A stretch of 64,000 nucleotides of DNA from an uncultured Sphingomonadaceae bacterium (GCA_947499975.1 CANMQE010000004.1:62001-126000); one strand, 5' to 3'; counted from the stretch's first letter, positions 47,910-58,304 are shown. Notes: generated from the sequence alone by a model not told the origin. Program-made: numbers and translations.

Positions 47910-49142
47910 ATGACGGGATCAAACGACAGCCAGAGCCTTTCCCTGCAAGACGTGCAAGACGCTGCACAGCGAATTGCAGGTTCCGTGGTGCGCACGCCCA
48001 CGATGCATTCGCAGACCCTTTCCAAGATCATGGGCGCGGAAATCTGGCTGAAGTTCGAGAACCACCAGTTCACCGCTGCCTATAAGGAGCGCGGCGCGCT
48101 GAACGCCCTGCTGCTGCTGAGCGAGGAACAGCGCCAGCGCGGCGTAATCGCGGCGTCTGCAGGCAACCACTCGCAGGGGCTTTCCTACCACGGCACCCGT
48201 CTGAACGTTCCCGTCACCATCGTGATGCCGCGCACCACGCCCACGGTGAAGGTGATGCAGACAGAGAGCGTGGGCGGCAACGTGGTGCTGGAAGGCGAAA
48301 CCTTCGACGATGCCTATGCGCACGCGCGCAAGCTGGAGCAGGAAATGGGCCTCACCTTCGTGCACCCGTTCGATGATCCGCATGTCGCGGCCGGGCAAGG
48401 CACGGTGGCGCTGGAAATGTTCGAGGATGCGCCGGAAATCGAGACGATCGTCGTCCCCATCGGCGGCGGCGGACTGATCAGCGGCATGGGCACGGTGGCC
48501 AAGGCGCAGGCGAAGCCGATAGAGGTGATCGGGGCCGAGGCACGCCTTTATCCCAGCAGCTATAACGCCTGGGCCGGGACGGATCTGCCGTCGGGCGGCG
48601 ATACGCTGGCCGAAGGTATCGCGGTGAAGGAGCCGGGCAAGTTCACCCAGAAGGTGATCGACAAGGTCGTGGACGATATCCTGCTGGTGGAGGAACGCCA
48701 CCTGGAAGAGGCCGTGTCATTGCTGTTGCAGATCGAGAAGACGGTGGTGGAAGGGGCTGGCGCGGCTGGCCTTGCCGCAGTTCTGGCGCACCGCGAACGC
48801 TTTGCCGGGAAAAAGCTGGGGCTGGTGCTGTGCGGCGGCAATATCGATACGCGCCTGCTGGCCAATGTGCTGCTGCGCGATCTTGCCCGTTCAGGCCGCC
48901 TTGCGCGCTTGCAGATCACCCTGCAGGATCGCCCCGGTGCGCTGTTCAAGGTGATGCGCGAATTCGACAGGCACAATGTCAATATCCTGGAAATCTATCA
49001 CCAGCGCATCTTCACCAACCTGCCCGCCAAGGGGCTGATTACCGACATAGAATGCGAAGCGCGCGATCGCGAACAGCTGGAAGCATTGGTGAATGCGCTG
49101 TCAGAGAAGGGGTACAGCGTCAGTCAGGTGGAGCTTAACTGA
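47910..49142 (+). CDS. ilvA: Threonine ammonia-lyase with ACT domain
   Basis: A 410-aa PLP enzyme. The cofactor Lys is Lys59 in FTAAYKERGALN, the phosphate loop is VPIGGGGLISG, and the C-terminal 80 residues form an ACT domain (LQITLQDRPGALFKVMREFDRHNVNILEI). It deaminates threonine to 2-oxobutyrate, the first step of isoleucine synthesis; the single ACT domain suggests the short TdcB/IlvA type. The Met at 47910 gives the family-like N-terminus; 35 more residues from 47805 look non-coding. Confidence 0.9.
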   Translation: MTGSNDSQSLSLQDVQDAAQRIAGSVVRTPTMHSQTLSKIMGAEIWLKFENHQFTAAYKERGALNALLLLSEEQRQRGVIAASAGNHSQGLSYHGTRLNVPVTIVMPRTTPTVKVMQTESVGGNVVLEGETFDDAYAHARKLEQEMGLTFVHPFDDPHVAAGQGTVALEMFEDAPEIETIVVPIGGGGLISGMGTVAKAQAKPIEVIGAEARLYPSSYNAWAGTDLPSGGDTLAEGIAVKEPGKFTQKVIDKVVDDILLVEERHLEEAVSLLLQIEKTVVEGAGAAGLAAVLAHRERFAGKKLGLVLCGGNIDTRLLANVLLRDLARSGRLARLQITLQDRPGALFKVMREFDRHNVNILEIYHQRIFTNLPAKGLITDIECEARDREQLEALVNALSEKGYSVSQVELN

Positions 49143-49317
49143 CCCGCAGCGGGGCGTTTGATCCCCTTAATTGCGCTATTTGTGGAAATTTATCCTGCGA
49201 AGCGCGAATTTAATGGTTAACATGGTTCAACCGCGCGATTCCCTGTGGTCTTAAGACTTAGGGCAGCGCGGAATGAACCGCGTTGCAAGCCAAATGCCGA
49301 GAGGATCACCCAGCCCC

Positions 49318-50169
49318 GTGACGGCACCAGTACGCTTTCCCCGATTTTTCGTGACCAGCCCTGCGCCGTGTCCGTACCTGCCGGGGCGGACGGAACGGAA
49401 GGTCTTCACGGAACTGAAGGGCCCGCACGCGGAGCAGTTGAACGATGCGCTGGGCCGCATCGGTTTCCGGCGCAGCCAGACCGTGGCGTACCGCCCCAGT
49501 TGCGAAGGGTGCAAGGCGTGCATATCGGTGCGCGTGGCGGCCGGGGATTTCAAGGCGTCCAATTCGCAGAAGCGCACGGCGAAGGCCAATGCCGATCTGG
49601 TGGTGACAGAATGCCGCCCCTGGGCCACCGAAGAACAGTTCGCTCTCCTCCAGCGTTATCTGGAGCATCGCCATCCCGGAGGCGGCATGGCTGCCATGGA
49701 CGAGGTGGATTATGCGGACATGGTGGAACACACCAGCGTATCCAGCTTTGTCATTGAATACAGGGAACCTTCTGTCGACGGGTCCGTTGGTCGGCTGGTC
49801 GCGGCGTGTCTGACGGATAGGCAGGCCGACGGGCTGTCTATGATATATAGCTTCTACGACCCTGAACTGGAGCATCGTAGCGGGCTTGGGAACTTCGTCA
49901 TCCTCGAACATATCAAGCGGGCCGCGGAAGCGGGCTTGCCCTACGTGTATCTCGGCTACTGGGTCGAGGGGTCGCAGCGCATGCAGTACAAGGTCCGTTT
50001 CCGCCCGCTCGAGGCTCTTGGCCCCGACGGCTGGCGGCGCATGTCCGAACAGGAGCAGCGCAGCCTTATTGATGGCGTTGCCAAGGGCGGTTGCAGCCGT
50101 TCTCCTGCCACGGACGGCGGATCGAAAGACAATACTCCGGGATTGCAAGAGGAATACAAGCTCACCTGA
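49318..50169 (+). CDS. bpt: Aspartate/glutamate leucyltransferase
   Basis: A 283-aa N-end-rule aminoacyl transferase of the Bpt/ATE family. It carries [40 protein letters not shown] with its Cys cluster, [14 protein letters not shown] and the catalytic-domain [26 protein letters not shown] and [17 protein letters not shown]. It adds Leu to N-terminal Asp or Glu, marking proteins for ClpAP/ClpS. The GTG at 49318 gives the usual [11 protein letters not shown] start; an ATG at 49273 would add 15 residues. tamA follows after 10 bp. Confidence 0.92.
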   Translation: MTAPVRFPRFFVTSPAPCPYLPGRTERKVFTELKGPHAEQLNDALGRIGFRRSQTVAYRPSCEGCKACISVRVAAGDFKASNSQKRTAKANADLVVTECRPWATEEQFALLQRYLEHRHPGGGMAAMDEVDYADMVEHTSVSSFVIEYREPSVDGSVGRLVAACLTDRQADGLSMIYSFYDPELEHRSGLGNFVILEHIKRAAEAGLPYVYLGYWVEGSQRMQYKVRFRPLEALGPDGWRRMSEQEQRSLIDGVAKGGCSRSPATDGGSKDNTPGLQEEYKLT

Positions 50170-50179
50170 GCCTCATTCC

Positions 50180-52348
50180 ATGGTCGCGAGGAACACCAAC
50201 GCGCCGCGAACTGCGCCGATCTCTGCGTCAATGGCGGCATTGGCAGCGGGGATTTCGCTATTGGCGGCGCCGCTCCACGCGCAGGAGCGACAGGATACCC
50301 CGCGCCTGGAAGACCTGATTCCCGATGCTGCAGTGGACAATCCGGAAGAATGGGCATCGCAGGGCGTTACCCCCGGCGATCAGGCGGAGGCCGATACCGC
50401 CCAGACGCTGGAAGCCTCGGCCCCGCTGGCGGAAATGCCGATGGTCACCATTCCATGGCCCGACGATATCGAGATGCCGCAACTCGCGCCGCTGGAGCCG
50501 GACGAGGATCCCATCGAATTCGTGCAGTTCGAAGAAGAAATCCCGCGCGTAATCCCCGGCAGCGAAGAAGTGGTTTCGGACGAACTGGTTCTCGTCTTCC
50601 CGACCGATACCTCGCTCTTCCCGGAGCGGGACGAATTCCTCGATCGCTTCACCTCGCTTTCCACGGTGCGCGAGTTCGAGGATGACGACAATCTCGCCCG
50701 CCTTGCCGCCCAGGCCCGCGCGGACGAGGAGCTGCTGATCCGCCTGCTGGACATCTACGGCTATTTCGATGCCCAGGTGATCCGCACCGTGGGCAATGTC
50801 AGCAACACGGCAGATGCCGATATGGAGCGGCCGGCCGTGCGCTTCGACGTGGTGCCCGGCCAGCGCTATCGCGTGGGCGCGATCGACCTTGGCAATCTTG
50901 AAGCGACCGGCGACCAGTACGAGCCGCTGCGCCGCACCTACGATATCAATGTGGGCGATTTCATCTCGCTCGACACGATCGAGGCAGAGCAGTTCGATCT
51001 GGACACGGCGCTGGGCGAAAGCGGTTTTCCCTTCGCCAGCATAGAGCCGCCATCCCTGCTGGTGGATCACGCCCGTTCCGAGGGTGACATCACCATGCCG
51101 GTGGAGCCGGGCGGTCGTTACCGCTTCCGCAACGTCATCAGTTCAGATCCCGAATTCCTCTCCAGCGGTCATCTCACCACTATCGCGCGCTGGGACGAGG
51201 GCGACATCTATCGCCGCAGCGACGAGCTGGACCTGCGCCGTGCCATGCTGGCCACCGGCTTGCTTGGTTCGGTCGAGCTGACCCCCGTCGTCGTGGAAGA
51301 ACCTGCCAATGGCGAGCCGGGCGTGGTGGATATCAGGGCCGATCTGACGCAGGCGCCCTTGCGCACGATTGCAGGCAGCATCGGTTTCGGTACGGAAGAA
51401 GGCATCCGTCTTGAAGGAAGCTGGGAGCATCGCAACCTGTTCCCGCCCGAAGGGATGCTGCGCGTGCGCGGCATTGCCGGCACGCAGGAACAGCTGGCCG
51501 GCATCACCTTCCGCAAGAACAATTTCCGCGGGCGCGACCGTATCCTGACGCTGGATGCCTTTGCCTCCACCATCGATTACGACGCCTATGACGCGCGAAC
51601 GGCCTCGCTGATCGGCACTTATGAACGCGTCAGCACGCTATTGTTCCAGAAGGCGTTCAGTTGGTCCGTCGGCGTGGAGCTGGTGGCAACGCAGGAGAGC
51701 GAGCGCAATTCCGACGGAAGCACGCTTGATCGCGAGAACTATTTCATCGGTGCCCTGCCGCTGTACGCGCAGCTGGACAATTCGGACGACCTGCTGGACC
51801 CCACCGAGGGATGGCGCCTGTCGGGCCGTCTTTCGCCGGAAATTTCCGAGAACGAGGGCGTGCAGAGCTTCTATGTCCGCAGCCAGATGGATGCGACCTA
51901 TTACCAGTCCGTAGGCGAAAACACCGTACTGGCAGGCCGCGTGCGCGTGGCCACCATTCCGGGCGCGCCGCTGGAGGCGATTGCGCCGTCACGCAGGCTA
52001 TATGCCGGCGGCGGCGGATCGGTGCGCGGCTACGGCTATCGCGAGATCGGTCCGCTGAACGACACCGGCGATCCGCGCGGTGGCCGCAGCCTCGTCGAAC
52101 TCTCGGCAGAAGCGCGCATCGGCACGGGCTTCATGGATGGCGCGATCAGTATCGTGCCGTTCGTGGATGCAGGTTCGGTGGGCCTCGATCCCACGCCTGA
52201 CTTTGATAGCATCAAGTTCGGCGCTGGCGTGGGCGTTCGATACGACACCGGATTTGGCCCGCTGCGCCTGGACGTCGCCGTTCCCCTCAACCCCGGTCCG
52301 AATGACAGCTGGGTGGCCGTGTATGTGGCGCTGGGGCAGGCGTTCTGA
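50180..52348 (+). CDS. tamA: Omp85-family autotransporter assembly protein TamA
   Basis: A 722-aa outer-membrane protein with a signal peptide (ISLLAAPLHAQ), an acidic low-complexity stretch, three POTRA-like units (about residues 130-390) and a C-terminal 16-strand Omp85 barrel. The lid-lock motif GGGGSVRGYGYR is near residue 611, and the protein ends YVALGQAF with terminal Phe. It works with TamB in outer-membrane protein or phospholipid handling. The tamB ATG overlaps the stop codon. Confidence 0.92.
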   Translation: MVARNTNAPRTAPISASMAALAAGISLLAAPLHAQERQDTPRLEDLIPDAAVDNPEEWASQGVTPGDQAEADTAQTLEASAPLAEMPMVTIPWPDDIEMPQLAPLEPDEDPIEFVQFEEEIPRVIPGSEEVVSDELVLVFPTDTSLFPERDEFLDRFTSLSTVREFEDDDNLARLAAQARADEELLIRLLDIYGYFDAQVIRTVGNVSNTADADMERPAVRFDVVPGQRYRVGAIDLGNLEATGDQYEPLRRTYDINVGDFISLDTIEAEQFDLDTALGESGFPFASIEPPSLLVDHARSEGDITMPVEPGGRYRFRNVISSDPEFLSSGHLTTIARWDEGDIYRRSDELDLRRAMLATGLLGSVELTPVVVEEPANGEPGVVDIRADLTQAPLRTIAGSIGFGTEEGIRLEGSWEHRNLFPPEGMLRVRGIAGTQEQLAGITFRKNNFRGRDRILTLDAFASTIDYDAYDARTASLIGTYERVSTLLFQKAFSWSVGVELVATQESERNSDGSTLDRENYFIGALPLYAQLDNSDDLLDPTEGWRLSGRLSPEISENEGVQSFYVRSQMDATYYQSVGENTVLAGRVRVATIPGAPLEAIAPSRRLYAGGGGSVRGYGYREIGPLNDTGDPRGGRSLVELSAEARIGTGFMDGAISIVPFVDAGSVGLDPTPDFDSIKFGAGVGVRYDTGFGPLRLDVAVPLNPGPNDSWVAVYVALGQAF

Positions 52349-55300
52349 TGGCTGATGGCGCGATGATGGACGATGTGCCGGAAGAGGACACCGGCACGAA
52401 GCGCAAGCGCGCCCTGCCGCTGCGCGTTGCAAAGTGGATCGGCTGGGCGCTCGCCGGGTTGCTGGGCATCGTCCTGCTGGCCGTGGCATTCCTGCACACG
52501 CCGCCCGGTCGCCAGTTTATTGTCGACCAGATCAGCAAGTTCGCGCCTGCGTCCGGCCTCAGCGTGGAAGTGGGCGAAATTGACGGGTCGGTGCTCTGGA
52601 GCAGCACGCTTTACGATGTGAAGCTCTACGACGCCAACGATACGCTTTTCCTCGAAGTGCCCACCATCGATCTTAACTGGCGGCCTTATCGCTTCCTGAC
52701 CAGCGGGCTGGACGTGCGGCATCTCGTGCTGACAGACGGCACACTCTACGCCGCGCCGGAGCTGGAGCCGGGCGATCCCGACGCGCCGATCCTGCCCGAT
52801 TTCGATATCCGCGTGGACCGCTTCGTGATCGAGGACCTGACCGTTGCCGAGGGGCTTCTGGGTGAAGAGCGCGTTATCAACTTCGCCGCGGAAGCGGATA
52901 TTCGCGACGGCCTCGTCTACCTCGATGCAGAGGGTGCCCTTGGTGGTGGTGACGAATTCGCCGCGCTTATCAACGCAGAGCCTGATGGCGACCGCTTCGA
53001 CCTCGATCTGAACTGGCAGGCCCCCGCCGGCGGTTTCCTCGCCGCGATGGTCGGTGCCGAGGAAGATCTTGCAATCACGCTGGAGGGCGATGGCAGCTGG
53101 AGCACGTGGGAAGGCGATCTGCTGGCGGTGCAAGGCGGCACCGAATTGCTCGATTTCGATATCTATAACGAGAGCGGCCAGTACCGCCTCGTGGGACAGG
53201 CTCGCCCGTCCGCCTATCTTGAAGGCCTGCCCCAGCGGGCACTTGGCGATCTCGTCACGCTTACCGCTTCCGGCACGCTGGAAGCATCGGTGCTGGAAGG
53301 CAGTTTCGTACTGCGCGGGCGCGGCATCAATGCAGATGGAGAGGGCGCGATAGACCTTGCCGACAATCGCTTCGACGATTTTCAGATTGCCGCGCAGCTT
53401 CTCGATCCCACGCTGCTCTCTCCCGATGTTGCACTGAACGGTCTGAACTTCGAAGGCACGCTGGACGGTGCATTTCGCGATCTCACCGTGCCGCACACGC
53501 TCAGCGTTCAGGAGATCGATGCGGGCGGCATCGTCGTCACCGATATTGCCCAGGCCGGCACGCTGACTTTCGACGGCACGCGCGTAACCGTGCCGGTGGA
53601 CGCGCAGATCGGACGGATCGTCAGCGGCAACGAACTGTTCGATCCGCGCCTGTTCGGCGGCAATCTGGATGGCACCATCGTCTACGCGGGCGGCGAAATC
53701 CTGTCCGACGATCTGGCGGTGCAATTCCCCGGTTTGCGCGCGCGACTTGGCCTTAACAGCAATCTGGAAACCGGCATCACCCGCGTGAATGGCCCGGTCA
53801 ACATCGCCGATCTGCAGTTCGAGAACGTCGGCATGATCGATGCCGCTGCGCAAATCCGCTTCCGCATCGGCGGCGGTACGCCCTGGATGCTGCGTGCCGA
53901 ACTGCAGGGCCGGGTGGACGAGGTGACCAATTCCACCATCACCAATCTGGCGGGCGAGAACATCCGCTTCGACGGCGGCCTCGTTCTGGGCGGCGGCATG
54001 CCGCTGGTGTTCCAGAACATGGATATCAACGCCAGCATGCTTACCGCCACGCTGGACGGGCGCGTAAACGACAGCGGCACCAGCATCGCGGGCTTCGGCA
54101 GGCACACGCAATACGGCCCCTTCACGGTAGAGGCGACACTGTCGGACGATGGGCCGCGCGCGGAACTGGTGTTCGCCGATCCGCTGCCTGCCGCCGGTCT
54201 CAGCGACGTGCGCGTCAGCCTTGCACCCAGCGAGAACGGTTTTGAAATCGTCACCAGCGGCGGATCGATGCTGGGCCCGTTCGATGGCGAACTGGGCCTG
54301 GAGATCGCCGAGAATGGCGACACGTCCGTCCGTATTGATCGGCTCGACGTGGCGGAAACCCGCGTAAGCGGCACGCTGAACCTCGTGGAAGGCGGCGTTT
54401 CCGGCGCGCTGGATGTGGCGCGCGGCGGGCTGGATGGCACCATCGATCTCGCCGTGCGCAATGGCGGGCAGGGCTTCGATATCAACCTCGTGGCGGACGG
54501 TGCGCGCTTTGGCGGGGCGACCCCGATCTCCATTGCCAGCGGCACAATCGATGCCAGCGGCCTGATTGCCGAGGGCAACACCACCGTTATGGGCAACGCC
54601 AATCTGCGCGGCCTTTCCTATGGCAATCTGTTCATCGGGCGCCTGGCCGCACAGGCGGAAGTGGTGAACGGCAGCGGCAGCTTTGACGCGGCTATCACCG
54701 GGCAGCGCGGCAGCCAGTTCGAATTGCTCGTGAATGGCCGAATCGCTCCCAACCGTATCGCGGTGGCGCTGGATGGCTCCTACGCTGGCCGTGAGATTTC
54801 CATGCCGCGCCGCGCCGTGCTCACCAGTACCGAAGGCGGCGGCTGGGAGCTTCAGCGTTCGCAGATCAGCTATGGCGACGGATATGTGATCGCCAGCGGC
54901 CAGTTCGGCGGCACAGCACCGATGCAGGGCCGCATCGCGCTTTCCGACATGCCGCTGGATATCGCTGGCGCATTGTCGGGCGATCTGGGCGTGGGTGGAT
55001 CGATTTCCGGCGTCATCGACATGGAAGCGGGCCGTAACGGCCTGCCCGTGGGCGAGGCTCGGTTGAAGATCGACGATCTCACGCGCTCCAGCCTGATGCT
55101 CACGTCGCAGCCGCTCGATATCGCGCTGGTCGCCAACCTTTCCGAAACCCTGCTGCAGACCCGCGCAGTGATGTCCGATGGATCGGGCGTCGATGGCCGC
55201 CTGCAGGCGCGCATCGCCAACCTGGCGCAGTCGGGCTCGCTGACGGAGCGGCTCTATAATGGCGATCTGTTCGGCCAGTTCCGCTTCAACGGTTCGGCCG

Positions 55301-56562
55301 CCACGCTTTGGCGCCTGGCCGCCATCGACCTGCTGGATATGTCGGGCGAGATAGAAATTGCCGCCAACATGCGCGGGGAACTCGGCAATCCGCAGATCCG
55401 CGGCTCGCTAAGTGGAGACGGGCTACGCGTCCGCAGTCCGCTGACCGGGACGAATGTCACCAACGTGGCGATGCGCGGCACGTTCAACGGCTCGCGTCTC
55501 GCGCTCACCCGCTTCTCCGGCACGGCACCCAACGGTGGCCGCGTTTCGGGCAGCGGCTTCATCGACCTGTCCGACATCTCTGCCTCGCGCGGGCCGCAGA
55601 TCGATCTGCGCATCGCGGCACGCAATGCCGAGATCCTGGATCTGGAGAACATGGGCGCGACCATCACCGGCCCGCTGCGCATCGTCTCCAACGGCGTTGG
55701 CGGCACCATCGCCGGGCGTCTCGAGGCGACCAGCGCTCGCTGGATGCTGGGCGCGTCCGAAGTGGTGACCGAACTGCCGAGCGTTGATGTGACCGAGATC
55801 AACCTGCCTGCAGACCAGCGCCCGGTGGTGGCCAATACATCTCCGTGGAGCTTCCTGATCGATGTGCGCGCACCCGGCGGCATCCGCGTGGAAGGCATGG
55901 GGCTGGATAGCGAGTGGCGCACCGAGAACTTGCTGCTGCGTGGCACCACCGACGATCCGCGCGTTGGCGGCGCCGTATCCATCGTGCCGCGCCAGGGTTT
56001 CTATTCCTTCGCCGGAACACGCTTTGAAATAACGCGCGGCGAGATCGATTTCGATCGCAACGTGCCTATCGATCCGCGCATCGACCTGACGGCGGTGACG
56101 GATGTCAACGGCCTCTCCGTCGAGGTGGACGTTTCGGGCAGCGCCAGTGAGCCGCAGATCACTTTTTCCTCCACCCCGGCGCTGCCGGAGGAAGAACTGC
56201 TGGCCCGCCTGCTGTTCGGCGGTTCGATCACCAATCTCTCCGCCACGGACGCGCTACAGCTTGGCGCTGCCGTTGCCTCCTTGCGTGGGGGGGGCGGGCT
56301 TGGCCCGATCAACCAGCTGCGCGATGCCGTGGGCCTTGATCGGCTGCGGATCATCCCGTCCGACCCGGCTCTGGATCGCGGCACGGCCGTGGCGCTGGGC
56401 AAGAACTTCGGTCGGCGCTTCTATGTCGAGATCATCACGGACGGTGCAGGCTACAACGCAAGCGAGCTGGAGTTCCGCGTGACCAGCTGGCTGAACCTGC
56501 TGGCGACAGTGAGCACGATTGGTCGCCACCAGGCGGCGGCGGAGTATCGGCGGGACTATTGA
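52348..56562 (+). CDS. tamB: Translocation and assembly module protein TamB
   Basis: A 1404-aa protein with one N-terminal membrane helix (about residues 27-50, GWALAGLLGIVLLAVAF) and a very long beta-helical, repeat-rich periplasmic body. The C-terminal TamB (DUF490) domain includes RTENLLLRGTTDDPRVGGAVSIVPRQGFYSFAGTRFEITRGEIDFD and LPEEELLARLLFGGSI. TamB spans the periplasm with a hydrophobic groove and docks on TamA; recent work in the family links it to phospholipid transport. A bidirectional terminator follows. Confidence 0.94.
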   Translation: MADGAMMDDVPEEDTGTKRKRALPLRVAKWIGWALAGLLGIVLLAVAFLHTPPGRQFIVDQISKFAPASGLSVEVGEIDGSVLWSSTLYDVKLYDANDTLFLEVPTIDLNWRPYRFLTSGLDVRHLVLTDGTLYAAPELEPGDPDAPILPDFDIRVDRFVIEDLTVAEGLLGEERVINFAAEADIRDGLVYLDAEGALGGGDEFAALINAEPDGDRFDLDLNWQAPAGGFLAAMVGAEEDLAITLEGDGSWSTWEGDLLAVQGGTELLDFDIYNESGQYRLVGQARPSAYLEGLPQRALGDLVTLTASGTLEASVLEGSFVLRGRGINADGEGAIDLADNRFDDFQIAAQLLDPTLLSPDVALNGLNFEGTLDGAFRDLTVPHTLSVQEIDAGGIVVTDIAQAGTLTFDGTRVTVPVDAQIGRIVSGNELFDPRLFGGNLDGTIVYAGGEILSDDLAVQFPGLRARLGLNSNLETGITRVNGPVNIADLQFENVGMIDAAAQIRFRIGGGTPWMLRAELQGRVDEVTNSTITNLAGENIRFDGGLVLGGGMPLVFQNMDINASMLTATLDGRVNDSGTSIAGFGRHTQYGPFTVEATLSDDGPRAELVFADPLPAAGLSDVRVSLAPSENGFEIVTSGGSMLGPFDGELGLEIAENGDTSVRIDRLDVAETRVSGTLNLVEGGVSGALDVARGGLDGTIDLAVRNGGQGFDINLVADGARFGGATPISIASGTIDASGLIAEGNTTVMGNANLRGLSYGNLFIGRLAAQAEVVNGSGSFDAAITGQRGSQFELLVNGRIAPNRIAVALDGSYAGREISMPRRAVLTSTEGGGWELQRSQISYGDGYVIASGQFGGTAPMQGRIALSDMPLDIAGALSGDLGVGGSISGVIDMEAGRNGLPVGEARLKIDDLTRSSLMLTSQPLDIALVANLSETLLQTRAVMSDGSGVDGRLQARIANLAQSGSLTERLYNGDLFGQFRFNGSAATLWRLAAIDLLDMSGEIEIAANMRGELGNPQIRGSLSGDGLRVRSPLTGTNVTNVAMRGTFNGSRLALTRFSGTAPNGGRVSGSGFIDLSDISASRGPQIDLRIAARNAEILDLENMGATITGPLRIVSNGVGGTIAGRLEATSARWMLGASEVVTELPSVDVTEINLPADQRPVVANTSPWSFLIDVRAPGGIRVEGMGLDSEWRTENLLLRGTTDDPRVGGAVSIVPRQGFYSFAGTRFEITRGEIDFDRNVPIDPRIDLTAVTDVNGLSVEVDVSGSASEPQITFSSTPALPEEELLARLLFGGSITNLSATDALQLGAAVASLRGGGGLGPINQLRDAVGLDRLRIIPSDPALDRGTAVALGKNFGRRFYVEIITDGAGYNASELEFRVTSWLNLLATVSTIGRHQAAAEYRRDY

Positions 56563-56611
56563 TCGGGCGGGCGGAGCCTGGCCCGCGTGCAAGGCGTTCG
56601 ATCAGCGCAGC

Positions 56612-56645
56612 AAAAAGGGGCGGTCCGCGATGGATGCCCCTTTTT
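56612..56645. terminator. Bidirectional terminator between tamB and the fasciclin gene
   Basis: A 10-bp stem AAAAAGGGGC/GCCCCTTTTT (56612-56621 with 56636-56645) with a 14-base loop, bearing A-run and T-run on its two sides. It suits the convergent tamB and fasciclin genes. Confidence 0.82.
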
Positions 56646-56667
56646 CGTTTTCGCGCTGAAACCGGTA

Positions 56668-57237
56668 TTAGCCGGGCGCATCCAGCGATTTCAGCACTCC
56701 GTCGATCGGGAAGACCGCGCCGTTCACCCCGCTGAGCGCCTGCCCTGTAAGCGTGGCACTCGAGCCGTCTGACGAGGTAACGGTCAATTCGTCTGCATCG
56801 CCGCTGAAGGTGAGCGTGTTGGAGCCCATCGTTTCCATTTCCACCGATCCCCCAGATCGGCCGATGGCGGCCACGATATCATCGCGGCTGAGGTAGCCGG
56901 GCACGATATGTTCGCGAAGGATAGCGATGCGCGCGGCCCGCGTCTCCTCGCCCTCCACGGGAATGTCGAATTCTTCGAATGCAGCATCGGTGGGAGCGAA
57001 CACAGTATAGGCCGCATTGCCATCGAACACGGCCTGCAGGCCGGACGATCCCATCACGTCCGTCACGATATCGACGCCGTCGGCATCGTCGAGCAGGGCA
57101 GCAACGGTCTGCTGGCTGACGTCCTCGCCGGCCTCGGCCTCTCCGCTCGTATCCTCACCGCACGCGGCGAGGGATAGCAGGGATGCAGCACACAGTGCCG
57201 CGAAAATCGGTTTTCTCGTCATCGTGGCATTTCCCAT
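56668..57237 (-). CDS. Fasciclin (FAS1) domain lipoprotein
   Basis: A 189-aa protein with a signal peptide ending in the lipobox LAAC and one FAS1 domain: the H1-like AAYTVFAPTDAAFEEF, LREHIVPGYLSRDDIV and the late H2-like VNGAVFPIDGVLKSL. FAS1 domains mediate adhesion in envelopes. The ATG at 57237 shares bases with the upstream stop (TAATG); a Met at 57222 with GGGAAA upstream is the alternative. Both genes appear to form one transcription unit. Confidence 0.87.
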   Translation of the reverse strand: MGNATMTRKPIFAALCAASLLSLAACGEDTSGEAEAGEDVSQQTVAALLDDADGVDIVTDVMGSSGLQAVFDGNAAYTVFAPTDAAFEEFDIPVEGEETRAARIAILREHIVPGYLSRDDIVAAIGRSGGSVEMETMGSNTLTFSGDADELTVTSSDGSSATLTGQALSGVNGAVFPIDGVLKSLDAPG

Positions 57238-58304
57238 TAAAGCAGCAATTCGATCGCTGCGGCCACCAGCCGTGTCTCGGGATCGATCTCGTAAACATAG
57301 CCGTCGTTATAGCGATACATGGCACCTGGCTGGTCGTAATACCTGTCACGATAGCTGTAGGGCACGTTGTAGACATCATATCCACGCGGCATCTGCTGGC
57401 CGACGGTAAACTCGCTGCCCGTCAGCAGCGCGGCGATGGAGGAAATGGCCGAAGTCTGCGGATCCATGCGGTAGACCACATTATCGGCGTAACGGTAAGT
57501 GTCCCGTCCGCCGAGGCCATAGAAATCCTCGTAATAGGTGGGAAGGCGCGAGTAGCGATAATCGTCCGGCCAGGCATTGCCGACCGAGAGCGCGCCGCCC
57601 AGAAGGGGGATGTAGCCTGCGATGCCGCCGCCGCTGCCATAACGCAGCAGGTAACCGTCATCGTAGAAATAATCGCCGCGCCGGTCGGAGAAGAGGCCAC
57701 CCAAGCCCCACCAGTCGGGGCTGTACCGCTGGTAGCGATAGCTATCTTGCTGGCGGGCAAGGCCGGGCGGGCGGCAACCGTTGTATTTGCGAGCGAGCCC
57801 CGGCGGGCAGCCTTCCGCAATGCTGCGGGAGGTGCGCCTGAAATCGAAGTCGCCGCGATCGTCATAACGCAGGCGATCAGCGCCATCGGCGCGGTTTACG
57901 GGAGGGCCGCCGCGCCGGTCGCCATTGCCGCGCACTGCGGGCGGGGCACCACGCTGGTTGTCATTGCCCTGCGCCATCGAGGGGACGTTGCGCTGATTTC
58001 CATTACCGCGCACATCAGGCGGACCGCCGCGATTGGCGTTACCAGCGTTGCCATTGCCATTTGCATTGCCATTGTTGCGCGACTGGGCGGGCGGACCGCC
58101 GCGATTGTCACGCGCCTGCATCCGGTCACCGCCGCGATTTGCCCGATTGGCGTTGCCGTTTCCATTTCCTGAATTCCCGGGACCCTGAGCGGCGGAAGGA
58201 CCGCCGCGGTCCTGGTTGTTGCCGTTACCCTTACCGTTGCCCTGCGCGAAGGCAGGTGTCGCGGCGAGGGCAATTGCCGAGATCGAGGCGATCAATAGCT
58301 TCAT
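57237..58304 (-). CDS. Secreted Gly/Asn-rich protein with tyrosine-rich tandem repeats
   Basis: A 355-aa protein with a signal peptide (MKLLIASISAIALAATPAFAQ). Residues about 22-140 are low-complexity Gly/Asn/Arg with RGGPP-type motifs. A Cys pair follows (EGCPPGLARKYNGCRPPGLA). From residue 212 to the end I see about 2.5 copies of a roughly 60-residue unit that starts Y-x-Y-x-D/N and contains a hydrophobic LL and a VG..P..Y segment: units at 212-269, 270-329 and 330-355. I do not recognise this repeat. It is coupled to the fasciclin gene, so an envelope or surface role is likely. Confidence 0.75.
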   Translation of the reverse strand: MKLLIASISAIALAATPAFAQGNGKGNGNNQDRGGPSAAQGPGNSGNGNGNANRANRGGDRMQARDNRGGPPAQSRNNGNANGNGNAGNANRGGPPDVRGNGNQRNVPSMAQGNDNQRGAPPAVRGNGDRRGGPPVNRADGADRLRYDDRGDFDFRRTSRSIAEGCPPGLARKYNGCRPPGLARQQDSYRYQRYSPDWWGLGGLFSDRRGDYFYDDGYLLRYGSGGGIAGYIPLLGGALSVGNAWPDDYRYSRLPTYYEDFYGLGGRDTYRYADNVVYRMDPQTSAISSIAALLTGSEFTVGQQMPRGYDVYNVPYSYRDRYYDQPGAMYRYNDGYVYEIDPETRLVAAAIELLL

